Assembly: GCF_019890935.1 (NCBI RefSeq)
Contig: NZ_CP082333.1
Coordinates: forward strand, 1,452,001-1,516,000
Direction of reading: 5' to 3'
Source of the DNA: Exiguobacterium acetylicum
Lineage (GTDB): Bacteria > Bacillota > Bacilli > Exiguobacteriales > Exiguobacteriaceae
Length of the DNA stretch: 64,000 bases
Of the stretch, positions 34,112 through 43,485 are shown one piece after another; within the stretch, counting starts at the first letter, position 1, and each line of letters opens with the position of its first letter. The notes under the pieces are model-generated. The model searched no databases, was not told where the DNA came from, and saw only the letters and a program-made list of their open reading frames with translations. A program made the position numbers and the translations under genes.

Positions 34112-37100
34112 TCATAATGTGATTTTAACGGTGTAGATATAACCGGTAAATCCGCCGTATGCGTTCATCACGAAGGTGCTCTCAGTTTTTGGAACGATGT
34201 AGAGGACATCGATTTTTGAGTGCAAAGGAGCGTGGTACCCTAAGTTGTCTGAGTAGGCTTTTTTATTGTGATTGATTGTTTTTTCAGGGGTATAACTTTT
34301 CTTCCGACTATCTATCAATGGGAACGTAAATGGTTTGTAGTCGATGTAAGAATCGGCTGTAGCTTCACCTTCTACTTGTAATTCAAGCGTGACAGAAACG
34401 GCTTGTTTAGATGATGGTAAATCAGGAAGTTGAACTCGTTTAGCAGAACTAACCTTGAATCCATGGTACTTCATTACATTAGGATCACCTGGATAAGTTT
34501 GCTTCCCACCTTCAGCCATCAATTTTTCGATGACATCTGTATTCGTTTTTTTTGATTGCTTCTTTTGTCCGGTCTTTGCGGTAGTTGATGCAGCATTCAC
34601 AGCATCGACTTCGATTTTGACGGTCGTTGGTTTGGCAATGGCCTCGCTTGTCGCAAAGAGGACATACGTATTTTTGTCACGCGGAACACGGAACACGAGG
34701 TCAACCCTTGAAGCTAAAGGTGCAAAGTAGCGATAACCATCCTTCCAAGCGTCTGGGTTACGGTTCTCGTAATCAACCACCTCGTATTTTTTTCCATTCG
34801 TATCTTCTAGGGTGAAAAGATTCGGTTTATACGAAGCGTAGCCTACTCCAGATTGGTCCTTGTAGTTCTCTAAAAGGACTGGCACCGTGACATATTGTTC
34901 GTCATCGAGAGTTGGTAATTTCAATTCTTTTGGAGGAGTCGGAAGTAGTTTTCCAACCTTGAACACCTGTTTCTTAACATTTGGATCTCCTGGATAGGTT
35001 TGAACGACTCCACGGTCCATTAGTTGATTGAGCTTGCTCGAATTGACTTTCTTCGAAGTGGTCGCTTTCTTTTTCGTGTCTTTTACATCTGCCAATTTCG
35101 TTCCTGTCGTCTTGACTGTTGGTGTTGCTGTTTGTATAGGTTTCGTAGACGCAGGTCCTTCTTCTGTCGTAGCAAAGAAGAACAGGGAAGCGACACCAAC
35201 GACAAGGGCACCACCAACTGCGGATAGGGCGAGTCGGAAACGTCGTTCCGTCGCTTTCGTATTCGTTGCGACACTTCCGATCGCAGCATTTGGCGTAATA
35301 CTGACGGCCCGTTGTGCCGGTAAAAGGGCACCAAGAACACCTGTCACCATCGGAATCAACAACATGACACTCAAGAAACCAAGCTCACCTGTTGGGAACT
35401 GGTTATAGACGAAGCCGATCATCGCAAGTGCGATCAGTAAACCGATGATTCCAGCGAACAGTCCCGTCATCAATCCTTCACTTAAGACAAGCGTCCGGAT
35501 TTGTCCGTTCCGCCAGCCGGTTGCTTTTAAGACAGCGAGCTGACTTTTTCGTTCGTTGACGTTTTGCCACATGATCTCCGTCGTCGTCAGGATGGCGATG
35601 AGTAAAGCAACGCCCATCGCAACGTAATGCATCGTACCGACTTCAAGGGCAACGTATTCACCGAGCCATGTCGCGTACAGGACACCTTTCAAGCGGAAGG
35701 TGATGAACAGGAAGAAGATGAACAGACTTGTCGGCAAGGCGATTGCGATCGTCGAGAGGATCGTCCGTTGCCAATACGTCGCGAGCTGGTTGATGCTCAT
35801 CCCAAGGACACTTTGTGCCCGAACGAAGCGACGACCTTTGGAGACTTCGCCGGAACGCATACTTTCGAATGGTTGAATCCGGCGGATAAGCGTCATCGGG
35901 ACGAGCGTACCGCCCCAGTAAATCAACAGTCCGGCAAGTCCAATCAAGATGATCCGTGATAAGGCAATCGGATGATCCGTCGTTAGCCAGAACGAACCGA
36001 GGATCGTCCAAGAGATCAAGGCGACGAGTGTGCCGAGTAGTGTCGCTTCCAGGAACAGAAGCTTCGAGAGCTGACGTGGACGCCAACCGAGCGACAGTAA
36101 GATCGCGAATTCCTTCTTGCGGGCATAGAGTAAGATGATGTTTGAACTAAAGACATAGACGAGCGCAACAGCGATGACACTGGCAATGATACCGCTCATT
36201 CCGACCTTCGCTTCCTGGAAGATGGCCATCGACGAACCGAGTTTGATCCACGGTTGCTGGATCCAACCGAGTGCCGATTCACCTTTTAATCCAGGGAGGT
36301 ATGTCAGCGCGAGCTGTGGCGAGGAGCCGAGCGTGACGTCGGTGATTAAACCGGTCTTGTCCTCGATCTCTTGAGCAACAGCTTTTAACTTCTTCTCACT
36401 CGTCGCGTTCATCGTCTCGACACCTTTAACATTGACACGAATGGCGGAGATGGCTTTCTCACCACGTAACTTAAAGGCGGCGTCAAGCGTCGTCAGCATC
36501 GATGGTGGTTTCGTCAAGAAGTCATATGGATCGTTCGTCGGTTTGACGTCGCGAACTGGATTGACCGGTTTTTCGTTCTTATCCATGACCCATTGGGCTT
36601 TCGCCGGGAAGTAGGTCTCCATCGGTAGTTCCGTCAATGGGTCCTTCGAGATGTTCAATTTTTTCGGATCAAAGACACCAATATAGTTCAAATGCATTTT
36701 CGGTACTTTGTCTAGGTTACCCGTACCGTCACCGAAAATACGCGCTTTTCGGTACATCGATCGTTTCGAAATCAAAACTTCTTTTGCGACCTCTTGAGGT
36801 GTTACTTGATAGGTGAACGGCCAACGTTTGGCAAAGGGACTAGCAATCGTTTGATACTCGACAGATGATGGTTTTAAATACATCCAGTCAAAGCCACCAT
36901 CTGCATTTTCTGGGACCTTATCTTCGAGAATATTCTTAATAAGTTGTTTTGATGCTTGCTCTGTCGAAATATAGTATTCTTTCGTATCTTTGAGAGGGAG
37001 TGTCTTGAGATAAGATTCGCCACCTTTTTTCATGATACTGCGCACCGTTTCAACCATTGAATCTTTGACGAGTGGGATATCGACTTTCTCGTAGCGATAG

Positions 37101-37837
37101 GTCCGCGAAGCATTGACGTACTCTTGACTGTTCATGATTAATGGGATGTCCCAGACACCGTCACCATAATCGTTGACGATATCTTCTTTCGTAAAATATC
37201 GACTATGCGTAGCCTTTTTGGTTGCTTGATCGAGTCCAACGAGTTGTGCTTCTGCTTCCGGATCAATCCCGGCAAGCATCACTGCGCTCCCGTAACCGAT
37301 GATGGGAAACTCGCCTAGTTCTTGCGGTGAAATATCTCGATTCAATCCGTCACTCTCAGGAGGGGACCATCCTGCTCCGGCAAAGAACGACATAGATTCT
37401 GTTTCTTTTTTTAGTCCAGTATCTTGCATATCTTTATATGAAATCTTATAAATGCCTGGTTCCTTGAAGTTGTAGGTATCCTTCACAGCATCCGTATAAT
37501 AGTTCCCGATCATCGCAATTGGTGCTGCGACTTCGACGTCGGCAATCTGCTTGATCGTCTCATATTGTTTGCGGGTGATCCCGCCGTCGAGCCCACTCAT
37601 GTAGTTCGGTTCGAGCAGGTTCAAGTCTTCTGTCACGCTCCGGCTGCCTTCCGGACGAACGACGATATCGTACGATGAGCCCCAGCGTTTTTGCAGTTCA
37701 TCGACGACCGTTCCGTTGTTGGCTTGTGTCGTACCGATCAAGTAACTTAGTCCGGTACTGACGATCAGGACGCCGACGAGGAGCAAGATGAACCGCTCCT
37801 TGTTGCGCCACCAGGAATTCCAAATGAATTTAAGCAT
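34112..37837 (-). CDS. Large FtsX/MacB-like permease, array member 4, with two C-terminal modules (1241 residues)
   Basis: Longest copy. The core matches the others; the ectodomain variable part is closest to member 2. After TM9 it carries a member-3-type C-module (LMDRGVVQTYPGDP to KIEVDA) and then, after NAASTTAKTGQ, a member-2-type linker KKQSKKTNTD and C-module (LMAEGGKQTYPGDP to YTVKITL). It therefore joins the C-ends of two sister types in frame. The start at 37837 follows GAGG; a frame extension of 15 residues upstream lacks a site and is rejected. Confidence 0.85.
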   Translation of the reverse strand: MLKFIWNSWWRNKERFILLLVGVLIVSTGLSYLIGTTQANNGTVVDELQKRWGSSYDIVVRPEGSRSVTEDLNLLEPNYMSGLDGGITRKQYETIKQIADVEVAAPIAMIGNYYTDAVKDTYNFKEPGIYKISYKDMQDTGLKKETESMSFFAGAGWSPPESDGLNRDISPQELGEFPIIGYGSAVMLAGIDPEAEAQLVGLDQATKKATHSRYFTKEDIVNDYGDGVWDIPLIMNSQEYVNASRTYRYEKVDIPLVKDSMVETVRSIMKKGGESYLKTLPLKDTKEYYISTEQASKQLIKNILEDKVPENADGGFDWMYLKPSSVEYQTIASPFAKRWPFTYQVTPQEVAKEVLISKRSMYRKARIFGDGTGNLDKVPKMHLNYIGVFDPKKLNISKDPLTELPMETYFPAKAQWVMDKNEKPVNPVRDVKPTNDPYDFLTKPPSMLTTLDAAFKLRGEKAISAIRVNVKGVETMNATSEKKLKAVAQEIEDKTGLITDVTLGSSPQLALTYLPGLKGESALGWIQQPWIKLGSSMAIFQEAKVGMSGIIASVIAVALVYVFSSNIILLYARKKEFAILLSLGWRPRQLSKLLFLEATLLGTLVALISWTILGSFWLTTDHPIALSRIILIGLAGLLIYWGGTLVPMTLIRRIQPFESMRSGEVSKGRRFVRAQSVLGMSINQLATYWQRTILSTIAIALPTSLFIFFLFITFRLKGVLYATWLGEYVALEVGTMHYVAMGVALLIAILTTTEIMWQNVNERKSQLAVLKATGWRNGQIRTLVLSEGLMTGLFAGIIGLLIALAMIGFVYNQFPTGELGFLSVMLLIPMVTGVLGALLPAQRAVSITPNAAIGSVATNTKATERRFRLALSAVGGALVVGVASLFFFATTEEGPASTKPIQTATPTVKTTGTKLADVKDTKKKATTSKKVNSSKLNQLMDRGVVQTYPGDPNVKKQVFKVGKLLPTPPKELKLPTLDDEQYVTVPVLLENYKDQSGVGYASYKPNLFTLEDTNGKKYEVVDYENRNPDAWKDGYRYFAPLASRVDLVFRVPRDKNTYVLFATSEAIAKPTTVKIEVDAVNAASTTAKTGQKKQSKKTNTDVIEKLMAEGGKQTYPGDPNVMKYHGFKVSSAKRVQLPDLPSSKQAVSVTLELQVEGEATADSYIDYKPFTFPLIDSRKKSYTPEKTINHNKKAYSDNLGYHAPLHSKIDVLYIVPKTESTFVMNAYGGFTGYIYTVKITL

Positions 37838-37901
37838 TGACAAGACCTCGATTCCTTTCAATGATTGGACGATCCATGTCAAGTTCCTCCTAGTGTTTAA
37901 A

Positions 37902-38203
37902 TTATTGTTTCGTCAGATCGATTTTGACGGTCGTTGGTTTGGGAAAGGCTGGATCAGAAGCGAACAGAACGAATCGCTTCTGATCGATTGGTACTTGATA
38001 AACCAACTCCACTCGTGACTTGTACGGTGCGAAATATTGAAACCCGTTTTTCCAGGCTTTCTCATTGCGATTCACATAATCGACCGGTTCATAATCGGTT
38101 CCTTGCAAGTCTGTCAAGGCATACCGACTGGGACGATAAGTGATGAATCCTCCCATATCATCCCCTGTATCTTGCGTGACACCAAGCCTCATCAATGTTT
38201 TTA
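37902..38203 (-). pseudogene. Orphan C-terminal module fragment, probably the frameshifted end of array member 5
   Basis: An open frame of about 97 residues encodes the second half of a C-module (TYRPSRYALTDLQ to PTTVKIDLTKQ) preceded by LKTLMRLGVTQ, the remains of the LMxxGxxQTYPGDP motif. About 45 residues of the usual module are missing. The only start is a TTG with no ribosome site. Reading upstream, it is in another frame from member 5. Adding one base near 38203 would read DPDN-LKTLMRLG continuously, so a one-base deletion best explains the split. Confidence 0.7.
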
Positions 38204-41200
38204 ATTGTCGGGGTCGTCTTTTGAGAGGGAAGTAGCGGATGTATTCGCTTTTTTGATATCGGCTAGCGTGATCTTAACGGTCGTCGTTTTTTCAACGGCC
38301 TCATCTTTTGCAAGCAAGACGAACACCTTTTGGTCAACCGGTACTTGGTAAACAAGATCGACCCATGATTTTTTCGAATTGATGTATTGGAATGCATTTA
38401 CCCAAGCCGTTTTATCGTGATTGACATAATCGACGGGAGTGAACTCTTTTCCGTCAAGAGCAATCAAAGAGAAGGTTTGTGGTCGATATGACGAAAACGA
38501 ATCTGCAGCTAATTCATCCCGGTTATGAAGGAAAACTGGAATCGTCACGAAACGATATCCTGACTTCTCCTTGAGCTTTAACTCTTTTGGTGTTGAAACG
38601 AGCTTTTTAACAGAGAAGTCATAATTCTTCGCCGCCGGGTCACCCGGATACGTCTGAATAGCGCCTGCGTTCATCAATTGCTCCAGTGCCGTGTTGTCTG
38701 CGGCAGTATGTTTCTTATCGTCAGGATCTTGAGCGAGATTTTTTAATTTTTGTCCGGTCGTTTGTACTTTTGGTGTCGTTATTTCTTTTTGAGCCGTTCT
38801 CGTTTCAGGTGCAGCGAGGAGGAATAAACTCGTCGTCCCGATGACGAGCGTAGCAGCCATGCTACCGAGTGCCCATTTGAAGCGACGTTCGGTCAATTGT
38901 TGATTATCGTTTACGCCACCGATGGCTGCATTCGGTGTGATCCGCACAGCACGCTGGGCAGGAAGCAAGGCACCAAACACACCAGTCGTTACCGGAATCA
39001 GGAGCATAAGACTTAAGAAACCGAGTTCACTGGTTGGGAACTGATTATAGACGAAGCCAATCATTCCTAAGGCAACTAGTAGACCGACGATTCCAGCGAA
39101 GAGTCCGGTCATCACACCCTCGCTTAAGACGAGAAGTCGGATTTGACCGTTGCGCCAGCCTGTCGCTTTAAGGACAGCGAGTTGATTCTTTCGTTCATTG
39201 ACGTTTTGCCACATGATCTCGGTCGTCGTCAGGATGGCGATGAGTAAGGCGACGCCCATTGCGACATAATGCATCGTACCGACTTCGAGCGCGACGTATT
39301 CACCGAGCCAGGTTGCATATAAGACGCCTTTCAATCGGAACGTGATGAACAAGAAGAAGATGAACAAGCTTGTCGGTAAGGCAATTGCGATGATGGACAG
39401 AAGCGTGCGTTGCCAGTAAGTCGCGAGTTGGTTGATGCTCATTCCAATAACACTTTGTGCCCGGACGAAACGACGTCCTTTTGAGACTTCGCCAGAGCGC
39501 ATGCTTTCAAATGGTTGAATGCGTCTGATGAGTAACGTCGGAACAATCGTACCGCCCCAGTAGATCAAAAGCCCGGACAATCCGATCAAGATGATGCGTC
39601 CGAGGGAAATCGGGTGATCCGCTGTTATCCAAAATGATCCGAGAATCACCCAGGCGATGAGTGCGACCAGCGTTCCAAGAAGTGTCGCTTCTAGGAAGAG
39701 GAGTCTCGATAGCTGCCGTGGACGCCATCCGAGCGCGAGTAAAATCGCGAATTCTTTTTTTCGAGCATAGAGCAAGATGATGTTCGAACTGAAGACGTAG
39801 ACGAGCGCGACAGCGATGACGCTCGCGATGATGCCACTCATTCCGACTTTCGCCTCTTGGAAAATTGCGATCGATGACCCGAGTTTGATCCACGGCTGCT
39901 GGACCCAACCGAGTGCCGATTCTCCTTTTAGACCAGGTAAATACGTCAAGGCGAGTTGCGGGGAAGAACCGAGTGTGACGTCCGTGATTAAACCGGTCTT
40001 ATCCTCGATTTCTTGTGCGACAGCTTGCAATTTTTTCTCACTTGTTGCGTTCATCGTCTCGACCCCTTTGACGTTGACGCGAATCGCAGAAATTGCTTTA
40101 TCCCCGCGTAACTTAAAGGCAGCATCGAGTGTCGTCAGCATCGATGGTGGTTTCGTCAGGAAGTCATAGGAGTCGTTGGCGGGCTTGACGTCACGGACTG
40201 GATTGACCGGACGATCGTTTTGATCCATGACCCACTGCGCTTTTGCCGGGAAGTAGGTCTCCATCGGAAGTTCAGTCAACGGATCCTTTGAAACATCGAG
40301 CTTCCGTGGGTTAAAGACACCGATATAGTTGAGATGGACTTGTTTCCATCCTTTAAAGCCACCTTCGAATTCACGTGCTTCGCGATACATGCTTCGTTTG
40401 AAGAGCAAGGATTCCTTGGCGACTTCTTTTGGTTGGACTTGGTAGGTAAAGGGCCAACGGGAACCATACGGACTTTTAATCGTTTTGTATTCAACGGGTG
40501 AAGGTTTCAAAGTAATGGAAGACAGTGAATCACTATTGTTCGCCTCGCCTGTTGACAAGGTGTTTTTAAGGATACCGTCCACCAACTTTTTTTGGACGTC
40601 TTGAGTCGTGATCGAATAAGAGGTAGGCTCTCCTACTGGTAGTTTACTCAGGTATGCTTTCCCACCTTTTTGTTCAATCTTTTGGACCATGTCTGCAACG
40701 CCTGTTGCAGTGAACGGAAGCTCTACCTTTTCATATGTATAGGTGCGCATCGCATCGACGTATTCGCGAGAGTTCAATAGAATCGGAATCTGCGTCGCTT
40801 GATCACCGTACGAAGCGGGAAGATCCGTTTCGCTGAAGAAACGGCTATACGTTCCGGTAGTGGTCGCTTTTTTCAAACCGACGAGCTGGTCTTCAGCAGC
40901 AGGATCGATTCCGGCAATCATGACTTCTGAGCCGTAGTCATAGAGGGGTTGTTCACCAAGTTTTAAAGGGGAGACGCCTGTGCGCGTTGCATCACCCATT
41001 GGTTCCCAGCCAGCAGCAAGAAACGTTGTCATGGTATAAGATTCGTTTTTGAGTCCCGTATTTTGAGAATCCTTGATTTTCAAGCGGTAAATTCCTTCTT
41101 CTTGAATCGTATGGGTACCGACGCTACTCGATGTCGATGTATAACCAATCATCGCGATTGGTGCTGCGACCTCGACATCAGCAATCTGCTTGATCGTCTC

Positions 41201-41476
41201 GTACTGCTTGCGGGTGATCCCGCCGTCGAGTCCACTCATATAGTTCGGTTCGAGCAGGTTCAAGTCTTCCGTCACACTCCGGCTGCCTTCCGGACGGACG
41301 ACGATATCATACGATGAGCCCCAGCGTTTTTGCAGTTCATCAACGACCGTTCCGTTGTTAGCTTGCGTCGTACCGATCAAGTAACTCAGTCCGGTACTGA
41401 CGATCAGGACGCCGACGAGGAGCAAGATGAACCGCTCCTTGTTACGCCACCAGGAATTCCAGATGAATCTCAGCAT
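38201..41476 (-). CDS. Large FtsX/MacB-like permease, array member 5 (1091 residues)
   Basis: First copy in transcription order. Nine-helix FtsX layout with near-identical first 112 residues and cores; some core substitutions (ILLALGWRPRQLSRLL, TIVPTLLIRRIQP) make it the most divergent core. The variable ectodomain has TSTSSSVGTHTIQEEG and the C-module LMNAGAIQTYPGDP to TVKITLADI. It stops at a TAA within CAATTAAAAACA, after which the missing second module continues in another frame. No ATPase gene lies upstream. The ribosome site before 41476 is weak (GAGGGA). Confidence 0.82.
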   Translation of the reverse strand: MLRFIWNSWWRNKERFILLLVGVLIVSTGLSYLIGTTQANNGTVVDELQKRWGSSYDIVVRPEGSRSVTEDLNLLEPNYMSGLDGGITRKQYETIKQIADVEVAAPIAMIGYTSTSSSVGTHTIQEEGIYRLKIKDSQNTGLKNESYTMTTFLAAGWEPMGDATRTGVSPLKLGEQPLYDYGSEVMIAGIDPAAEDQLVGLKKATTTGTYSRFFSETDLPASYGDQATQIPILLNSREYVDAMRTYTYEKVELPFTATGVADMVQKIEQKGGKAYLSKLPVGEPTSYSITTQDVQKKLVDGILKNTLSTGEANNSDSLSSITLKPSPVEYKTIKSPYGSRWPFTYQVQPKEVAKESLLFKRSMYREAREFEGGFKGWKQVHLNYIGVFNPRKLDVSKDPLTELPMETYFPAKAQWVMDQNDRPVNPVRDVKPANDSYDFLTKPPSMLTTLDAAFKLRGDKAISAIRVNVKGVETMNATSEKKLQAVAQEIEDKTGLITDVTLGSSPQLALTYLPGLKGESALGWVQQPWIKLGSSIAIFQEAKVGMSGIIASVIAVALVYVFSSNIILLYARKKEFAILLALGWRPRQLSRLLFLEATLLGTLVALIAWVILGSFWITADHPISLGRIILIGLSGLLIYWGGTIVPTLLIRRIQPFESMRSGEVSKGRRFVRAQSVIGMSINQLATYWQRTLLSIIAIALPTSLFIFFLFITFRLKGVLYATWLGEYVALEVGTMHYVAMGVALLIAILTTTEIMWQNVNERKNQLAVLKATGWRNGQIRLLVLSEGVMTGLFAGIVGLLVALGMIGFVYNQFPTSELGFLSLMLLIPVTTGVFGALLPAQRAVRITPNAAIGGVNDNQQLTERRFKWALGSMAATLVIGTTSLFLLAAPETRTAQKEITTPKVQTTGQKLKNLAQDPDDKKHTAADNTALEQLMNAGAIQTYPGDPAAKNYDFSVKKLVSTPKELKLKEKSGYRFVTIPVFLHNRDELAADSFSSYRPQTFSLIALDGKEFTPVDYVNHDKTAWVNAFQYINSKKSWVDLVYQVPVDQKVFVLLAKDEAVEKTTTVKITLADIKKANTSATSLSKDDPDN

Positions 41477-41640
41477 GTACTATCCCTCGCTTTCGTTTGA
41501 TTTGAAGAAAATGGTGTAATGTGACCTCCTTATCACTTATGTACATATCCATATATTTCTTTTTATTTTTCCATTATATACAAATAATAGTGAATTGACT
41601 AAAAAATCTGTTAATTAGGTATGTTCGTTTTTAATCGATT

Positions 41641-41668
41641 AGAAAAAGCACCTCACGAAGGAGGTGCT
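41641..41668 (-). terminator. Terminator of the MFS/acetyltransferase operon
   Basis: AGCACCTC/GAGGTGCT stem with TTTTTCT following on the minus strand. Confidence 0.8.
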
Positions 41669-41686
41669 ACATCAGCAGTGATTCTT

Positions 41687-42208
41687 TTAAGCATAGAATG
41701 GGCTACATTTACGCATGATGATTTCGTCGAACGAACGCCCTTCATAGAATACAGCATCAGGAATCGTTTCTACGATGTCAAAGCCAACTTTTTTATACGA
41801 AGCGACGGCTCGCTCATTATGCGAAAACACTTCAAGTTCAAGGTGATGAAGTCGAAGTTCCTCGAAACAAAACCGGATGATACACGCGATCGCTTCTGTC
41901 CCGTATCCTTGACCGGTCCAGGGGAGGGCACGCATCGAAATACGAAAGCCCGCTTGTTTCAACTCTGCCTCAATGTCTAAAATGGAACACTCACCAATCA
42001 TTTCACCAGAATTCAAACAGATAGCGAAATCGAAGCGCGATGGATCAGCTTGAATCGATAGAATATGCTGTTCAATCTGTTCGAGCGAAAACGTTGCCGA
42101 CGTACCAGTCAAATAACGTAATGTCTCATCCTGGGTTTGTTCGAATAAGACGTGTGCATCGGTCACGTCAAGCGGACGGAGGAAAATTCGTTTTGCGGTC
42201 AGGTTCAT
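41687..42208 (-). CDS. GNAT acetyltransferase, RimJ/RimL type
   Basis: A 173-residue acetyltransferase with the family opening LTAKRIFLRPLDVTDA, the acetyl-CoA loop PWTGQGYGTEAIACIIRFCF (Q/RxxGxG/A as TGQGYG), and NERAVASYKKVGF. RimJ/RimL-type enzymes acetylate ribosomal protein N-termini; some inactivate aminoacyl-nucleotide antibiotics. It starts 15 bases after the MFS stop with GGAAGG and so shares the T-box leader. Confidence 0.87.
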   Translation of the reverse strand: MNLTAKRIFLRPLDVTDAHVLFEQTQDETLRYLTGTSATFSLEQIEQHILSIQADPSRFDFAICLNSGEMIGECSILDIEAELKQAGFRISMRALPWTGQGYGTEAIACIIRFCFEELRLHHLELEVFSHNERAVASYKKVGFDIVETIPDAVFYEGRSFDEIIMRKCSPFYA

Positions 42209-42223
42209 GAATACCTTCCTTTC

Positions 42224-43450
42224 TCATGACGAAAGCTTGATCGTTTCGTCCGTTTCCGTCGTAAAATGATGACGCTTCGTTCGATCCTGGACGATCCAAA
42301 CGATCCATCCACCGATGAACAGAAAGCTGACTGCAGCGACGGTATACGTCAAGCGGATTGAGGTCTCAGCATAGAAACCAATTAACGCCGTCAAAAGAAT
42401 GACACCAGCTGACTGGACGACGTGGATACTACTAAGGAATCGTCCCATCGTCTCGACCGGAATGTGCGTTTGAGCGAACGTCATGAAGCCGGTGTTCGCA
42501 AACGCAAGGGCGAACGTCAGCAAGAAAAAGCCGATTGCTGCCGTCAGGAACGATGTCGCTGTGGCAAAGATCACATAACCGATCGGTGTCATCAGTGCTC
42601 CGAATTGAATCAAGAAGCGGAGCGACAAGCGATGCGTGAAGATCGCATTGACGGCAGAACCACAGATGGTGCCGATTCCAGCGATACTGACGAGAAATCC
42701 ATACGTGCTCTCATCCAGTTGCAGAACGATCGTCGCAAACGAGGCTTCGAGCGAATCGAGTCCGCTCATCAGGACGATCATCAGCGCATAGAAGGCGTAG
42801 ACGAGGGTGACGTAGCGCCGCGTCCTTGCAAACTGAAGCGTCTCTTTCCAGTCCGCAAGAATCACTTGGAGTGAGAAGGACGTCGCTGGAGTCTCTGCCT
42901 GACGGACGTCGGGCAAGACGGACAGTAAGGCAGCAGAACACAACAACGCTCCCGCATTCAGGATGATCGCTGTTTCTGGGGAACCAATCAAAAATAAGAA
43001 TCCAGCAATCGACGGTCCGAGAATAAAGCCGGCTGATTGAATAAAGTTCTTCAACGCATTGAACCGTTGACGACTCGTCTCCGGGACGAGCTTCGTCATG
43101 TAGATCAATGACGATGTCTCAAACAGTGTGTTGCCAATGTTCAGGATAAAGACGAGTGCGTAAAGGACAAACAAAGAGTCAATCAGTGTCAGTGAAAAGA
43201 CGAGCGCGGCACGCCCGACGTCAAGCATGACGAGCAAGCGACGTTGATTGATCCGATCGACGACACTACCGGACCAGAGACTCGTCAACAGCGCGGAGAT
43301 CGGCAATAAAATATAGAGAACGGAGACGGCGAACGCTGATCCCGTTCGTTCGAGGACAATTAAATTCAAGGCGATGAAGTAGACCCAAGCGCCGATGTTC
43401 GAGACACCGACACCAAGTAATAGCAATCCAGGGTATTTCCAATTCGACAT
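42224..43450 (-). CDS. MFS transporter, DHA3 family exporter, T-box controlled
   Basis: A 408-residue 12-helix exporter of the MFS_3/EntS/macrolide-efflux type: GVSNIGAWVYFIALNLIVLERTGSAFAVS at the start and the motif A-like SGSVVDRINQRRLLVMLD. The start at 43450 follows AAGGAG. The 300 bases upstream form a T-box leader with terminator, so expression should depend on the charging of a particular tRNA. The acetyltransferase follows in the same unit. Confidence 0.88.
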   Translation of the reverse strand: MSNWKYPGLLLLGVGVSNIGAWVYFIALNLIVLERTGSAFAVSVLYILLPISALLTSLWSGSVVDRINQRRLLVMLDVGRAALVFSLTLIDSLFVLYALVFILNIGNTLFETSSLIYMTKLVPETSRQRFNALKNFIQSAGFILGPSIAGFLFLIGSPETAIILNAGALLCSAALLSVLPDVRQAETPATSFSLQVILADWKETLQFARTRRYVTLVYAFYALMIVLMSGLDSLEASFATIVLQLDESTYGFLVSIAGIGTICGSAVNAIFTHRLSLRFLIQFGALMTPIGYVIFATATSFLTAAIGFFLLTFALAFANTGFMTFAQTHIPVETMGRFLSSIHVVQSAGVILLTALIGFYAETSIRLTYTVAAVSFLFIGGWIVWIVQDRTKRHHFTTETDETIKLSS

Positions 43451-43485
43451 CCGACACACTCCTTTTTATTGTTTTTTAAGCCAAC

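Noticed and set aside
35028..35408. Plus-strand frames inside the permease genes (repeated at several copies)
   Set aside because: They recur only because the underlying minus-strand genes are paralogous; they lack ribosome sites.
37838..37882. Longer N-terminus for array member 4
   Set aside because: No ribosome site precedes it, and all sister copies start at the ML(R/S/K)FIWNSWW position behind a ribosome site.
38190..38210. Programmed -1 frameshift linking array member 5 to its downstream module
   Set aside because: The A-rich run lies after the stop codon rather than before it, and the downstream module has an internal deletion, so simple mutation is more likely.
23731..41476. Array as an assembly duplication artefact
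   Set aside because: Copies differ by many synonymous and non-synonymous changes and have different variable regions and terminators, so they are real separate genes.
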